The position numbers were made by a program, and so were the translations under genes. From positions 2,294,001 to 2,358,000 of the forward strand of contig NZ_CP069421.1 of assembly GCF_018118585.1 (NCBI RefSeq): a stretch of DNA of 64,000 nucleotides, written 5' to 3'. This document shows positions 24,024-32,756 of the stretch, in pieces; positions within the stretch are counted from its first letter, which is position 1, and each line of letters opens with the position of its first letter. The DNA is from Aristaeella lactis. GTDB lineage: Bacteria; Bacillota; Clostridia; Christensenellales; Aristaeellaceae. The notes under the pieces were generated by a model that saw only the letters and a program-made list of their open reading frames with translations, had not been told where the DNA came from and did no database searches.

Positions 24024-25930
24024 CTTTCCATATCCTCCTTCGGGCTGTACCAGCCGGAACAGTCTTCCGTGGTCAGGATGTTTCCGTCCGTTGATACCCT
24101 GTAGTTGAAGTTGTCCCGTCCGCCAAAGGTATCCAGGCCAACCTCCTCATCCGGCCGGGTCAGGAAAACCCGATAATACACCATACTGTTCTGTATCGGT
24201 CCGTCTTCCGTCATCTCCACAGTGATCGCATCCTGCACCAGCCTGGTTACCACCGCCCAGTTGTCCAGGGCGTCCGCGGGCATGTTCCAGGCTTCGCAGA
24301 CCGCTGCCCTGATGATCTTCTCCGCTTTCGCGGCATCGATATCCTCTCCGGCCTCCTGCTGCTCCCGCAGGTCTTCCGACTGGATCCCGTACCGGCGGAT
24401 CAGCCAGTCTGCCAGCAGCTTTGTTTCCAGGTCCCAGTTCTCTTCCGGTCCCTTCAGGCTGTGGAGCATTACCTTCACGTTCACCAGGGACAGGCGGCCC
24501 TTCGCCCCGAAGAGCTCCGCCGCAAAGGCGTCCGTATCCGCTTCGGCCGGCTCCGCCAGCTGCCAGTAGGCATGCTCCGGCAGGAGGCCGCAGGCCCGGA
24601 TCTTATCGATCAGCCCCTGTTTGCTTTCAGGCTTCCAGCAGCTGTACCAGCCTTCCTTCTGCTCCGTCCGCGCGGCATAGTTCAGCAGCTGCCACTCCGG
24701 CGCCTGTGCTTCATCCCGGTAGTCCGCCAGAGCTTCCACCCTGCCGTCAGCCATGTTCACCACAGCGCCGTACATGTAATCCTCGTAGAAGAAGCGATAG
24801 TAATGCTTGTGGAAATACACCAGCTTCAGCCCGGCGTTTTCCCCGCCGATGCCGAAGTCCGCCGCGTCCGCGAATACTTCCTTCCAGCCTTCCTCATCCG
24901 GCTGGTACTTTTCCTTCACCGCGGTTTCCGCCAGTTCCATGGCCTTTCTCACGGAGATCTTCTCCACCGGGATCACCTGGTTCAGGTATTCCTTCCGGAA
25001 AGCCTCCTTGTCCAGATCCCGGTCCCAGGTCCGGCCTTTTTCATCCACCAGGATGGTATAGCGGTAGCCTGTCTCTGTTTTTTCAATATTGTTTCCGGAG
25101 AGCACCGGATTCATGTCCCGGCGCAGGTCCGTAGCCTTCTCCATGGAGGCATCGCTGACCTCACCGCTGACGGTCCACATCCGGCAAGTATCGTCCCATT
25201 CTACCTGCGGCACCAGGGCTTCCACCGTTTCAGCGTCCCACATCATGACCGTCATCCGGCCCTTCAGGGCTTTCGCGGCATAGGCTTCATCAACCACGGG
25301 AGCTTCCGGTACAGTGTCGCTGTAATCCTTCAGCATGCCGATCTCATCCCGCAGGTAATGACCCAGCGCGTCAAAGTATGCCTGATAGCTTTCATAATCA
25401 TCTTCCCAGTCCGGATGCTCGGCGAAATAGCGTTCCTGGAACACCGTATATACATCCGGAGCGATCCCCAGGCTGTCCTCGTCGTTTGTCTCATAGTAGA
25501 GCAGTTCCTGCTGCAGCAGTTCACCGTAGGTGCTGTTGACAATCCGGTCCGCGGCGGCTTCCCGCTCTTCCCCGGACCGGGTCTCATCCTTCACCAGCGC
25601 GTACAGATCTTCATCCAGTTCAAAGTTGCACTCTTTCATGGCATCAATAAACTTGATCTTGTCATCCAGTTCCCAGCGCTCCAGTGCGCCGTCCCGTTCC
25701 ATCTGCGCCACTTTCGCGTAATATTCATGTACCAGCACCCCAACGGCAACCCCGACTGCTGAGATCAGCAGCAGCGCCGCCACGATGATGGCACCAAGGG
25801 ACAGTTTTGTCCTCTTCTTCATCTCTTCTCCTTTCACGATCTGCCGAACCACGTGGTTCTTCCAGTAATAGGAAGGCTGACAGCCCGTGATTGAAGCATC
25901 CAGGGCGCGGTATAATTCTTTTTCCTTCAT
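24011..25930 (-). CDS. Single-pass membrane protein, probable anti-sigma or sensor partner
   Basis: A 639-residue protein. A cytosolic N-terminus of ~36 residues is followed by a transmembrane helix (about 44-68, LSLGAIIVAALLLISAVGVA) and a large charged extracellular domain. Position directly after an ECF sigma gene and the topology fit an anti-sigma factor, but the cytosolic part is short and lacks a zinc anti-sigma motif. The extracellular part could sense a wall or protein signal. Confidence 0.72.
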   Translation of the reverse strand: MKEKELYRALDASITGCQPSYYWKNHVVRQIVKGEEMKKRTKLSLGAIIVAALLLISAVGVAVGVLVHEYYAKVAQMERDGALERWELDDKIKFIDAMKECNFELDEDLYALVKDETRSGEEREAAADRIVNSTYGELLQQELLYYETNDEDSLGIAPDVYTVFQERYFAEHPDWEDDYESYQAYFDALGHYLRDEIGMLKDYSDTVPEAPVVDEAYAAKALKGRMTVMMWDAETVEALVPQVEWDDTCRMWTVSGEVSDASMEKATDLRRDMNPVLSGNNIEKTETGYRYTILVDEKGRTWDRDLDKEAFRKEYLNQVIPVEKISVRKAMELAETAVKEKYQPDEEGWKEVFADAADFGIGGENAGLKLVYFHKHYYRFFYEDYMYGAVVNMADGRVEALADYRDEAQAPEWQLLNYAARTEQKEGWYSCWKPESKQGLIDKIRACGLLPEHAYWQLAEPAEADTDAFAAELFGAKGRLSLVNVKVMLHSLKGPEENWDLETKLLADWLIRRYGIQSEDLREQQEAGEDIDAAKAEKIIRAAVCEAWNMPADALDNWAVVTRLVQDAITVEMTEDGPIQNSMVYYRVFLTRPDEEVGLDTFGGRDNFNYRVSTDGNILTTEDCSGWYSPKEDMERWKK

Positions 25931-25935
25931 CTCTC

Positions 25936-26433
25936 TCAGCCTCCTTCCAGTTCCAGTTTCAGCAGCTTCTTGGCTTTGTCCAGCCCCCGGAAAACCGTGG
26001 CCTGGCTGATGCCAAGGGTCTGCGCGATATCGTCCAGCGTCATGCAGTTCCAGAAATACAGGATCACGATCTGCCGTTCCCGGAAGGGAAGATCCTGCAC
26101 CATGCTCAGGATCTCCCGGTCCGCGGGATCCGGTTCAGCGATCACAATATCGTCCGCTGACGCTTTATGGTCTATATGTTTCCACCACCGGCTCCGGTGA
26201 TAGTCATGACACAAGTTCATCGCGACGCGGATCAGCCAGGCCTTCTCGGTTTCCTTCCGGAAGCCGCCCTTCTGCCAGGCCTTCAGGAAAGTCTCCTGAA
26301 CAATATCCTGCGCCATTGCCGTATCTCCCAGCGTGAGCCGGCATAAACCCAGCAGAATGCCTGAATAGGCATCCACCAGGCGGTTCAGTTCTTCTTCGCA
26401 GATGGAGCCCGGTACCAAGGTCTCCTTTTGCAT
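25936..26433 (-). CDS. ECF-type RNA polymerase sigma factor (first)
   Basis: A 165-residue protein with sigma region 2 (LTLGDTAMAQDIVQETFLKA, WLIRVAMNLCHDYHRSRWW) and region 4 (LPFRERQIVILYFWNCMTLD, LGISQATVFRGLDKAKKLLK). Start MQKETLV at 26433 follows GAGGAGGTGG; an ATG 21 codons upstream has none. It heads the four-gene operon down to 21538. Confidence 0.92.
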   Translation of the reverse strand: MQKETLVPGSICEEELNRLVDAYSGILLGLCRLTLGDTAMAQDIVQETFLKAWQKGGFRKETEKAWLIRVAMNLCHDYHRSRWWKHIDHKASADDIVIAEPDPADREILSMVQDLPFRERQIVILYFWNCMTLDDIAQTLGISQATVFRGLDKAKKLLKLELEGG

Positions 26434-26513
26434 CCGCCCCACCTCCTCGTTGGTCTTTTCACTTATCAGACGGAATTCGTACGGATTTTTCTTCATGATA
26501 AATCAAATAAAAT

Positions 26514-26540
26514 AAAAAAACATGGGAAACCCATGTTTTT
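26514..26540. terminator. Bidirectional hairpin upstream of the sigma operon
   Basis: AAAAACATGGG and CCCATGTTTTT flank an AAA loop. It insulates the sigma operon from the repeat block to the right. Confidence 0.65.
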
Positions 26541-27032
26541 CCAATGCATAATTCATAATGCATAATGCATAATTGTATAAACTGACAGCATTGCGCCCCC
26601 AATTGTCACCCCGACCAAGGCCGCAGGCCGCGCGGAGAGATCTAACCCGGCCGCAGCCGAAAAAACTCCTGCCTCCTGCTTCTTACTTCCTCCCAGAGCC
26701 TTTGGCCCCCCCGATGTCATCTCGACCAAGGCCGCAGGCCGCGTGGAGAGATCTAACCCGGCCGCAGCCGAAAAAACTCCTGTCTCCTGCTTCTTACTTC
26801 CTCCCAGAGCCTTTGGCCCCCCGATGTCATCTCGACCAAGGCCGCAGGCCGCGCGGGGAACGATCCGAGTGGTGACCCGGTGGGTCATTCGCCAAAGGCG
26901 AAAATGAGGTGAGTGAGTCAACCGAAACAAGCAATGCGAAGTGCTCCAAACGAGCAGTGCGCCGATTGAGGTTGCGGAGAGATCTAACCCGGCCGCAGCC
27001 GAAAAACTTCCTAAATTTCTACCTGATTAAGG
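26541..27032. repeat. Tandem block of TGTCATC-type repeats
   Basis: AT-rich units (CATAATTCATAATGCATAA) lead into ACTGACAGCATTGCG. Copies start at 26604, 26717 and 26825. The first two share over 100 bp including CCTGCTTCTTACTTCC, a recent tandem duplication. The third is the long form with GTGACCC-GGT-GGGTCA and TTCGCC-AAA-GGCGAA hairpins. No gene in 26434-27032. Confidence 0.75.
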
Positions 27033-27410
27033 TGTCATCTCGACCGGAACGAAGTGGAGTGGAGAGATCTATCCCCCTCACCTGCTCAGATCTGCCCACT
27101 CCGGATTCATTTTATTAATCAGCATTTCCTTTTTACTTCTGCTCCATCTTTTGAGTTGTTTTTCTCTTGCTATGGCGCTTTTGATATCATGACAGCTTTC
27201 GCACCATACAAGCTTGTGCACGTTATACTTTTCCGTAAACCCTGCCAGTATGCCGGTTTTATGCTCGTACACCCTTCTGGGCAGATTGTTTGTCACGCCT
27301 ATGTATAAGGCATGATTATTGTTACTCGCCATCATATAAACATAGTATGTGTTCATGCTGCGTTTTCAGATCTCTCCACGCGGGCACAAATGCCCTTGGT
27401 CGAGATGACA
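27033..27410 (-). mobile_element. GIY-YIG element with 13-bp terminal inverted repeats
   Basis: TGTCATCTCGACC (27033-27045) and GGTCGAGATGACA (27398-27410) are perfect inverted termini. Each continues inward to a GGAGAGATCT motif (27061-27070; inverted at 27368-27377). Inside is only the GIY-YIG gene. The termini are the same sequence as the repeat scattered through the window, so the repeats may be solo ends of, or cargo moved by, such an element. Confidence 0.6.
27078..27356 (-). CDS. GIY-YIG endonuclease (UPF0213-like)
   Basis: A 92-residue single-domain GIY-YIG protein: YYVYMMASNNNHALYIGVTN, then RRVYEHKTGILAGFTEKYNV, LVWCES and AIAREKQLKRWSR. It has the usual Tyr, Arg and Glu active-site candidates. 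Proteins of this size nick or cut DNA. The stop is 8 bp from the left repeat end and the ATG about 10 bp from the right repeat end, so the gene fills the space between inverted repeats. Confidence 0.9.
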   Translation of the reverse strand: MNTYYVYMMASNNNHALYIGVTNNLPRRVYEHKTGILAGFTEKYNVHKLVWCESCHDIKSAIAREKQLKRWSRSKKEMLINKMNPEWADLSR

Positions 27411-27577
27411 TTCTTGTTCCGTCCGCAATTCTCCGCAGTTACTCCCCCGTATCGTTTCGACCAAGGTCGCAGGCCACACCCCCAATTGTCATCCCGACCA
27501 AGGCCGAAGGCCGCGCCCCCAGTTGTCATCTCGACCAAGGCCGCAGGCCGCGCGGAGAGATCTAATAAAGATTCAGA
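27411..27577. repeat. Further TGTCATC-type repeats
   Basis: Copies with TCGACCAAGGTCGCAGG (27459), TGTCATCCCGACC (27487) and TGTCATCTCGACC (27525) lie head to tail, the last ending GGAGAGATCTAAT. Confidence 0.75.
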
Positions 27578-27616
27578 CATTTCAAAGCAATTTATTTACT
27601 TTGAAGTATTTCACTG
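27578..27616 (-). repeat. Hairpin array remnant 7
   Basis: GTGAAATA...TTCAAAG...CTTTGAAATG on the minus strand: one hairpin (CAAAG/CTTTG) with array-type flanks. The GTGAAATA linker supplies the TGA stop of the gene ending at 27611. Confidence 0.5.
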
Positions 27617-27991
27617 GAGGCAGGGAGACAAGGTATTGTCCCCCGCCTTCCCCCTTTCCCGGCTTTTCATTTCCTTTTCCACCAGCCAGTTCTCAGAATA
27701 ATCCAGGTACTCCCTGCAGAACTCATCATAGTCCCGGAAGCCCAGGAGGCACATCTTGTCCGGCAGCTTATCCAGCGCCTTCAGGAAGCCTTCCCTGTGC
27801 CAGGGCAGGACTTTGCAGATGACGAGGGTATAATAGTTTACTTTGTTCTCAAACTCCTGCACCTTGCGGACGGTGATCCCTTCCTGCTCAAACAGGGAAT
27901 CCGCCAGGCAGTCCACCGTGTCAATATACGCATACCAGCAAAACAGCGCAGGCGCCTTCGCGATACTGAAATGATTCCGGACAGTGGTCAT
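27611..27991 (-). CDS. Hypothetical protein
   Basis: A 126-residue cytosolic protein: SIAKAPALFCWYAYIDTVDC, ICKVLPWHREGFLKALDKLP, and DYDEFCREYLDYSENWL. No motif recognised. The last residues (GKAGDNTLSPCLQ) look like read-through into repeat DNA, with the TGA inside an array linker. It diverges from the RiPP-like cluster to its right. Function unknown. Confidence 0.6.
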   Translation of the reverse strand: MTTVRNHFSIAKAPALFCWYAYIDTVDCLADSLFEQEGITVRKVQEFENKVNYYTLVICKVLPWHREGFLKALDKLPDKMCLLGFRDYDEFCREYLDYSENWLVEKEMKSRERGKAGDNTLSPCLQ

Positions 27992-28226
27992 GGTTCTTCT
28001 CCTCCCAGTTCCTCATTCTCCCTCCCGGGGTCATATTCAGTATGGAGTAAAATGTGTTGCATTTTTACCCCATTATAGATTCTGAAAAAAACATCAGGAA
28101 AAGAAGGATATTTTCTTCCATTCCCCTGGCAAAACATTTTGAAATGAAAGACCCCAAAGATGGTTACATGGTGTTTTGATTGTATATTGTATGTATCCTG
28201 TATACATGTAAAGCACGGCAAATGTA

Positions 28227-28255
28227 TTGACATCTTTACAAATTGTACCAATAAT
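28227..28255 (+). promoter_or_regulatory. Promoter of the RiPP-like cluster
   Basis: -35 TTGACA (28227-28232), 17-bp spacer, -10 AATAAT (28250-28255), 51 bp before the peptide start. AATTGTA occurs twice (28241 and 28254) and could bind a regulator. The remaining intergenic stretch (27992-28226) is AT-rich with no other feature seen. Confidence 0.55.
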
Positions 28256-28306
28256 TGTAAACGGCAAAGAAAATGTACAGACTAATGCGGAAAGGAGGAC
28301 GCAATC

Positions 28307-28396
28307 ATGGAAAAGTATGAAGCTCTGGAAATGGAAGTGGTCCGCTTTGAAGCGGAAGATGTTATTTGCGCAAGCCAGCAGTATCCCACTAAGTAA
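28307..28396 (+). CDS. Putative 29-residue RiPP precursor peptide
   Basis: A very strong AAAGGAGG site precedes an ATG. The peptide begins MEKYEAL, continues EMEVVRFEAEDVICAS and ends QQYPTK. The acidic, hydrophobic-patterned leader resembles short Clostridia peptides found next to PqqD genes (recollection, not checked). One Cys, one Ser and one Thr near the C-terminus are candidate modification sites. A hairpin follows the stop and the modifying genes begin 126 bp on, the usual layout for a highly expressed precursor. Confidence 0.65.
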   Translation: MEKYEALEMEVVRFEAEDVICASQQYPTK

Positions 28397-28407
28397 GTAG
28401 CATCTCC

Positions 28408-28437
28408 GGCTGCACGGTTTACCCGTACAGCCTTTCT
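28408..28437 (+). terminator. Partial terminator between precursor and modifying genes
   Basis: GGCTGCACGG (28408-28417) pairs with CCGTACAGCC (28423-28432) with one mismatch, then TTTCTG. The weak U-run fits partial read-through, giving more precursor than enzyme mRNA. Confidence 0.6.
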
Positions 28438-28521
28438 GACCCATCCCCGGCATGTCTGCTGTTTATAATAGAAAATCACCTTGTTCCGCGCGACCGTTAA
28501 TGCGAAAGGAGCCCCTCCATC

Positions 28522-29265
28522 ATGACAGGAACCTACCTGATCGGAGATCAGATGATCGGAATCAGTTCCCTGTATTCCGCTGTACATGATTACTGCCGGG
28601 ATTACCGGGCAGAGGGAGCACCCGTTTTTTTTGTGGAGACAACCCCGGAAGACCTGGTTTTTGAGCGGGAACGCTCCGAACAGATTGGCGAGGTGATCCC
28701 CGTCCAGTCCGAAGAGAACCGGAACAAAGAGCTGGAACTGCTGGCGGTTTACCGGAGGATCGCGGAACAGATGCCCTTCCGGGATACATTCCTGTTTCAC
28801 GGATCCGCCGTTGCGGCGGACGGCGCCGCTTACCTGTTTACCGCCAGAAGCGGAACCGGCAAAAGCACCCATACCCGCCTGTGGCGGGAGATGCTTGGGG
28901 ACCGCGCCGTGATGGTGAACGACGACAAGCCCCTGATCCGCCTTACCGAAGACGGCGCGGTTGTTTACGGCACGCCCTGGAACGGAAAGCACCGCCTGGG
29001 CACAAACATCTCGGTTCCGCTGAAGGCCGTCTGCATCCTCGAGCGCGCGAAGCAGAACACGATCCGCGCCATAACCCGCGAGGAAGCGTTCCCCATGCTG
29101 ATTCAGCAAAGCTACCGTCCCCTGGATCCGGCAGCACTGGCAAAGACCCTGTCCCTGGTGGACCGGCTGAGCCGCACCGTTTCCCTGTACCGGCTTGGAT
29201 GCAACATGGATCCGGAAGCAGCGGAACTGTCCTACAACATCATGAAGGAGGCCACCCGGCAATGA
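28522..29265 (+). CDS. HPr kinase/PEP-carboxykinase-like protein of RiPP type
   Basis: A 247-residue protein with FLFHGSAVAA (about 90-99) and P-loop SGTGKSTHTRLW (110-121), then NDDKPLIR and GTPWNGKHRLG, as in HprK-like kinases of lasso-peptide clusters. Those kinases phosphorylate the peptide C-terminus; here the substrate would be the 29-residue peptide (inference). Start follows AAAGGAG. It overlaps the PqqD gene by ATGA. Confidence 0.85.
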   Translation: MTGTYLIGDQMIGISSLYSAVHDYCRDYRAEGAPVFFVETTPEDLVFERERSEQIGEVIPVQSEENRNKELELLAVYRRIAEQMPFRDTFLFHGSAVAADGAAYLFTARSGTGKSTHTRLWREMLGDRAVMVNDDKPLIRLTEDGAVVYGTPWNGKHRLGTNISVPLKAVCILERAKQNTIRAITREEAFPMLIQQSYRPLDPAALAKTLSLVDRLSRTVSLYRLGCNMDPEAAELSYNIMKEATRQ

Positions 29266-29522
29266 AACTGAAAAAAGAATTCCTGTGCCACACGACAGAT
29301 CAGGAGGCCATGCTGGTTCCTACCGGACGGGCCGGTTTTGCCGGCCTGGTCAGGGGCAACAAGACCCTGGGCATCATCCTGAACCTGCTGGAAAAGGAAA
29401 CCACCGAGGCGGAGATCATCGCCGCGATGAAGGCGCGTTTTGACGCGCCGGAAGAGGTGCTGGCCCGGGACGTCCGGACCGCGCTGCAGAACCTGCGGGA
29501 CGTCGGCGCGCTGGCCGAATAA
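29262..29522 (+). CDS. PqqD-family RiPP recognition protein
   Basis: An 86-residue winged-helix protein (FAGLVRGNKTLGIILNLLEK, TTEAEIIAAMKARFDAPEEV, LQNLRDVGALAE) typical of PqqD/RRE proteins that bind precursor leaders and present them to enzymes. The ATG at 29262 overlaps the kinase stop; AAGGAGG lies inside the kinase gene. Its presence is the main reason to read the locus as RiPP-like. Confidence 0.88.
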   Translation: MKLKKEFLCHTTDQEAMLVPTGRAGFAGLVRGNKTLGIILNLLEKETTEAEIIAAMKARFDAPEEVLARDVRTALQNLRDVGALAE

Positions 29523-29526
29523 GAAG

Positions 29527-29967
29527 ATGGATTATGAATCATACCTGGCGGAGCACGACAGCCTGACCTACCGGATGACAGGCGTGAGCATGCTGCCGCT
29601 GCTTCGGGAAGGCCGGGATCTTTTCACCGTGCGCAGGAAAGAGCCCGGGGAGAAGTGCCGGCCCGGGGATGTGGTGCTGTACCGCAGGCCGCCGAACCAC
29701 TATGTGCTGCACCGGGTCATGCAGATCCGGAATGAAGATTACGTCATTCTGGGGGACAACTGCATCGCGCGGGAATACGGCATCCGGGACGAAGATATCC
29801 TCGGCGTGATGACTGGTTATGTCCGGAAGGGAAAGACGCACAGCACGGAAGAATTGCCATACCGGCTGTATGCTTTTTTTATGCTGCGGCTGAGCAGCCT
29901 CCGGATCTTCCTGAAACGCTGCGGGGGCAAAATCCGGAAGATTGCCGGGAGGATCGTCCATGCGTAA
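29527..29967 (+). CDS. S24/S26-type signal peptidase-like protease
   Basis: A 146-residue protein with the S26 nucleophile motif MTGVSMLPLL (Ser21), GDVVLYRRP, a His base candidate in VLHRVMQI and ILGDNCIAREYGI. The Ser-His arrangement is like SipW/archaeal type peptidases. A basic, weakly hydrophobic C-terminus may bind membrane. In this cluster it probably removes the peptide leader. Starts 4 bp after the PqqD stop and overlaps the exporter gene by 8 bp. Confidence 0.83.
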   Translation: MDYESYLAEHDSLTYRMTGVSMLPLLREGRDLFTVRRKEPGEKCRPGDVVLYRRPPNHYVLHRVMQIRNEDYVILGDNCIAREYGIRDEDILGVMTGYVRKGKTHSTEELPYRLYAFFMLRLSSLRIFLKRCGGKIRKIAGRIVHA

Positions 29968-31627
29968 TCATACCGTTGCCTGGCTCTGGCGGACGCCCGG
30001 GCGGAAAAAAGGCTATATTGCCGCGCTGACCGCGGCGCAGGTCCTGACCGGGTTCCTCAGTGTCGGTTTCGCGTTGCTTACACGGAGCGTTGTCAACAGT
30101 GCTGTGAGCAGGGACGGTGCCGCATTCCGGCATTACGCGCTGCTTCTCCTGATCCTGACGGCGGGCTCCCTCCTGCTGCACATGGTCAACCGATGGCTGA
30201 CAGAGCTTTCCAAAGCGCAGCTTGAAAACCTGTTCAAGCAGCGGCTGACCGCGGCCATCCTGCGGAAAGAGTACGCGGCCGTAAGCGCCGTTCACTCCGG
30301 GGAATGGATGAACCGGCTGACAAACGATACGCGCATTGTTGCGGAAAACTATACAGAGCTGATTCCGGGCCTCTCCGGCATGGGGGTCCGGCTTGTTGCT
30401 GCCGTCACGATGCTGATTGTGCTGGACGGCCATTTCACCGCGATCCTGCTGCCCGGCGGCGCGGCAATGATCGCACTGTCCGTTTTGCTGCGGGGAGTGC
30501 TCAAACGCCTGCACACCCGGATGCAGGAATCGGACGGGAAACTGCGGATTTTCCTGCAGGAATGCATCGGAAACCTGATGATCGTCAAATCCTACGCGGC
30601 GGAAGAACATGCGGAACAGGAAGCCGCAAACCGGATGCGCACCCACCTGCGGGACCGGATGCGGAAAAACAACCTGGCTAACCTGGGCACCTCCGGCGTG
30701 GCCGTGGCGATCAACGCGATGTACGTTTACGGCATCATCTACTGTGCCCGGGGTATTATGTCCGGCTCCGTTTCCTACGGCACACTGACCGCCGTGATGC
30801 AGCTGATCGCCCAGATCCAGGGTCCCATTACCAGCATCAGCGGATACCTGCCGCGATGGTTTGCCATGCTGGCCAGCGCCGAGCGCCTGATGGAGGCGGA
30901 GCAGCTGGAAGATGAACAGACGGAAGAGAGAATGACGCCCGCACAGATCCAGGACTTTTATGACAGCCGTTTCCAGGCCCTCCGCCTCCGGGACGTCTGT
31001 TTCACCTATGCCGGGGAAGACCGGCAGGAGATCCTGAAGGACCTCAGCCTGGAAATCCGGAAGGGCGAAACTGTCGCCTTCTGCGGGCACAGCGGCTGCG
31101 GGAAATCCACCGTGCTGAAGCTGCTGCTGGGTATGTACCCGCCGGACAGCGGGGAAATCACCGTGGACGGACAGCCGCTGACAGCGGCCTGGCGCGGGCT
31201 CTTTGCCTATGTTCCCCAGGGTAACGCCCTGCTGCACGGAACCATCCGGGACATTGTCTCTTTCGCGGATCCGGCGCATGCCGGGGATGAAGAACGCCTG
31301 GGGCAGGCTCTGCGAACCGCCTGCGCGGAGGAATTCGTTTCCGGGCTGGAGCATGGTGCGGATACGGAGCTGGGCGAACGCGGCGCAGGCCTGTCCGAAG
31401 GCCAGACGCAGCGGGTGGCCATTGCGAGGGCCATCTTTTCCGGACGGCCGGTGCTGCTGCTGGATGAATCCACCAGCGCCCTGGACGCGGAAACAGAAGA
31501 ACAGCTGCTGAAGAACCTGCGCGGCCTGACAGACAGGACCGTGATCATCGTGACGCACCGGCCGGCGGCGCTCGCCATCTGCGACCGGGTGCTGCGGTTT
31601 ACCGAAGAAGGAGGATGCGAAGCATGA
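29960..31627 (+). CDS. ABC exporter of the RiPP-like cluster
   Basis: A 555-residue half-transporter. Membrane domain covers about residues 15-290; the nucleotide-binding domain has Walker A GHSGCGKST, a signature-like LSEGQTQRVAIARAIF and Walker B VLLLDEST. There is no N-terminal C39 peptidase domain, so leader cleavage must come from another protein such as the S26 peptidase. Start follows GGGAGG. Overlaps the nucleotidyltransferase gene by ATGA. Confidence 0.92.
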   Translation: MRNHTVAWLWRTPGRKKGYIAALTAAQVLTGFLSVGFALLTRSVVNSAVSRDGAAFRHYALLLLILTAGSLLLHMVNRWLTELSKAQLENLFKQRLTAAILRKEYAAVSAVHSGEWMNRLTNDTRIVAENYTELIPGLSGMGVRLVAAVTMLIVLDGHFTAILLPGGAAMIALSVLLRGVLKRLHTRMQESDGKLRIFLQECIGNLMIVKSYAAEEHAEQEAANRMRTHLRDRMRKNNLANLGTSGVAVAINAMYVYGIIYCARGIMSGSVSYGTLTAVMQLIAQIQGPITSISGYLPRWFAMLASAERLMEAEQLEDEQTEERMTPAQIQDFYDSRFQALRLRDVCFTYAGEDRQEILKDLSLEIRKGETVAFCGHSGCGKSTVLKLLLGMYPPDSGEITVDGQPLTAAWRGLFAYVPQGNALLHGTIRDIVSFADPAHAGDEERLGQALRTACAEEFVSGLEHGADTELGERGAGLSEGQTQRVAIARAIFSGRPVLLLDESTSALDAETEEQLLKNLRGLTDRTVIIVTHRPAALAICDRVLRFTEEGGCEA

Positions 31628-32745
31628 TGACGGAGGAAAACAAAAAGGTGCTGGACGACCTGGTTTATCTCGCGGCCTGCGCGGTGAACGGGCAGGTTCC
31701 GGAGAAAAGCCGTACAGACGGAATGGATCTTTCCCTCGTATATGAAGCCGCGCAGAATCATAAGCTGGCGGCGGCCGCCGGAATGGCGCTGGAATCCGCC
31801 GGCATCCGGAACGAGGCTTTTGTGCAGGCCGTTGCCAAGGCTATGCGGAAAAACGCCCTGCTGGATGCGGACCGGGCGGAGCTGACCCGGAAGCTGGAGG
31901 AAGCAGGCATCTGGTACATGCCGCTGAAGGGCGCCATCCTCAAGGATCTGTATCCCCGCTACGGCATGCGCGAAATGGCGGACAACGATATCCTGGTGGA
32001 CGCCGCCCGGGCAAAGGATGTCGGCCGGATCATGCAGGAACTGGGGTTTGAAGCGGAGGAGACCGGAAAAGGCCATCATGATGAATACCGGAAACCGCCT
32101 GTCAGCAATTTTGAGATCCACCGGATGCTGTTCAGCGGCATGGACAGCCACGTCTTCCACGAGTATTACACGGGCGTGGAAAAACGCCTGATTCCGGATA
32201 AGGAAGGGTCTTTCGGACGCCATTTCTCAACAGACGACCTTTACCTGTACCTGACCGCCCATGAATACAAGCACTACCGGCACGGCGGCACCGGGATCCG
32301 TTCCCTGCTGGACACCTATGTGTTTCTGAAGCATTACGGAAACGAACTGGATATGGCCTATGTGACGGCGGAAGCGGAAAAAATGGGAACCGCTGATTAT
32401 GAAAAAAAGAGCCGGGAGCTGGCCCTCCGGTTGTTCAGCGGAGAGGCGCTGACAGAGGCGGAACAGGAGATGCTTGCCTATTATGCCTCCAGCGGCACCT
32501 ACGGTTCATATGAACAAAAGGTGGTGAACGAGATCAATTCCTTCGGCGGCGGTTTCCGCGGAAAGCTCCGTTTTTTCCGATCCCGCCTTTTTATGCCGCT
32601 GGAAGATATCCGCTATGCTTATCCGGTAGTCTACCGGCATAAGATCCTGCTGCCCTTCCTGTATGTCTACCGGATCATCAAGGGACTGACAACCCGCAGG
32701 GGCGTTACCATGGCCGACCTGAAGGCGCTGAAAAAAACGATGTGA
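31624..32745 (+). CDS. Nucleotidyltransferase-fold protein (NTP_transf_5-like)
   Basis: A 373-residue protein with YMPLKGAILKDLYP and REMADNDILVD (metal-binding D-x-D region of nucleotidyltransferases) and LTAHEYKHYRHGGTGIRSLL. Such proteins occur in lasso and other RiPP clusters. It may nucleotidylate the peptide or act on a phosphate added by the kinase (inference). Start follows GAAGGAGG, overlapping the exporter stop. Confidence 0.83.
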   Translation: MMTEENKKVLDDLVYLAACAVNGQVPEKSRTDGMDLSLVYEAAQNHKLAAAAGMALESAGIRNEAFVQAVAKAMRKNALLDADRAELTRKLEEAGIWYMPLKGAILKDLYPRYGMREMADNDILVDAARAKDVGRIMQELGFEAEETGKGHHDEYRKPPVSNFEIHRMLFSGMDSHVFHEYYTGVEKRLIPDKEGSFGRHFSTDDLYLYLTAHEYKHYRHGGTGIRSLLDTYVFLKHYGNELDMAYVTAEAEKMGTADYEKKSRELALRLFSGEALTEAEQEMLAYYASSGTYGSYEQKVVNEINSFGGGFRGKLRFFRSRLFMPLEDIRYAYPVVYRHKILLPFLYVYRIIKGLTTRRGVTMADLKALKKTM

Positions 32746-32756
32746 GGAAAAAGCAA

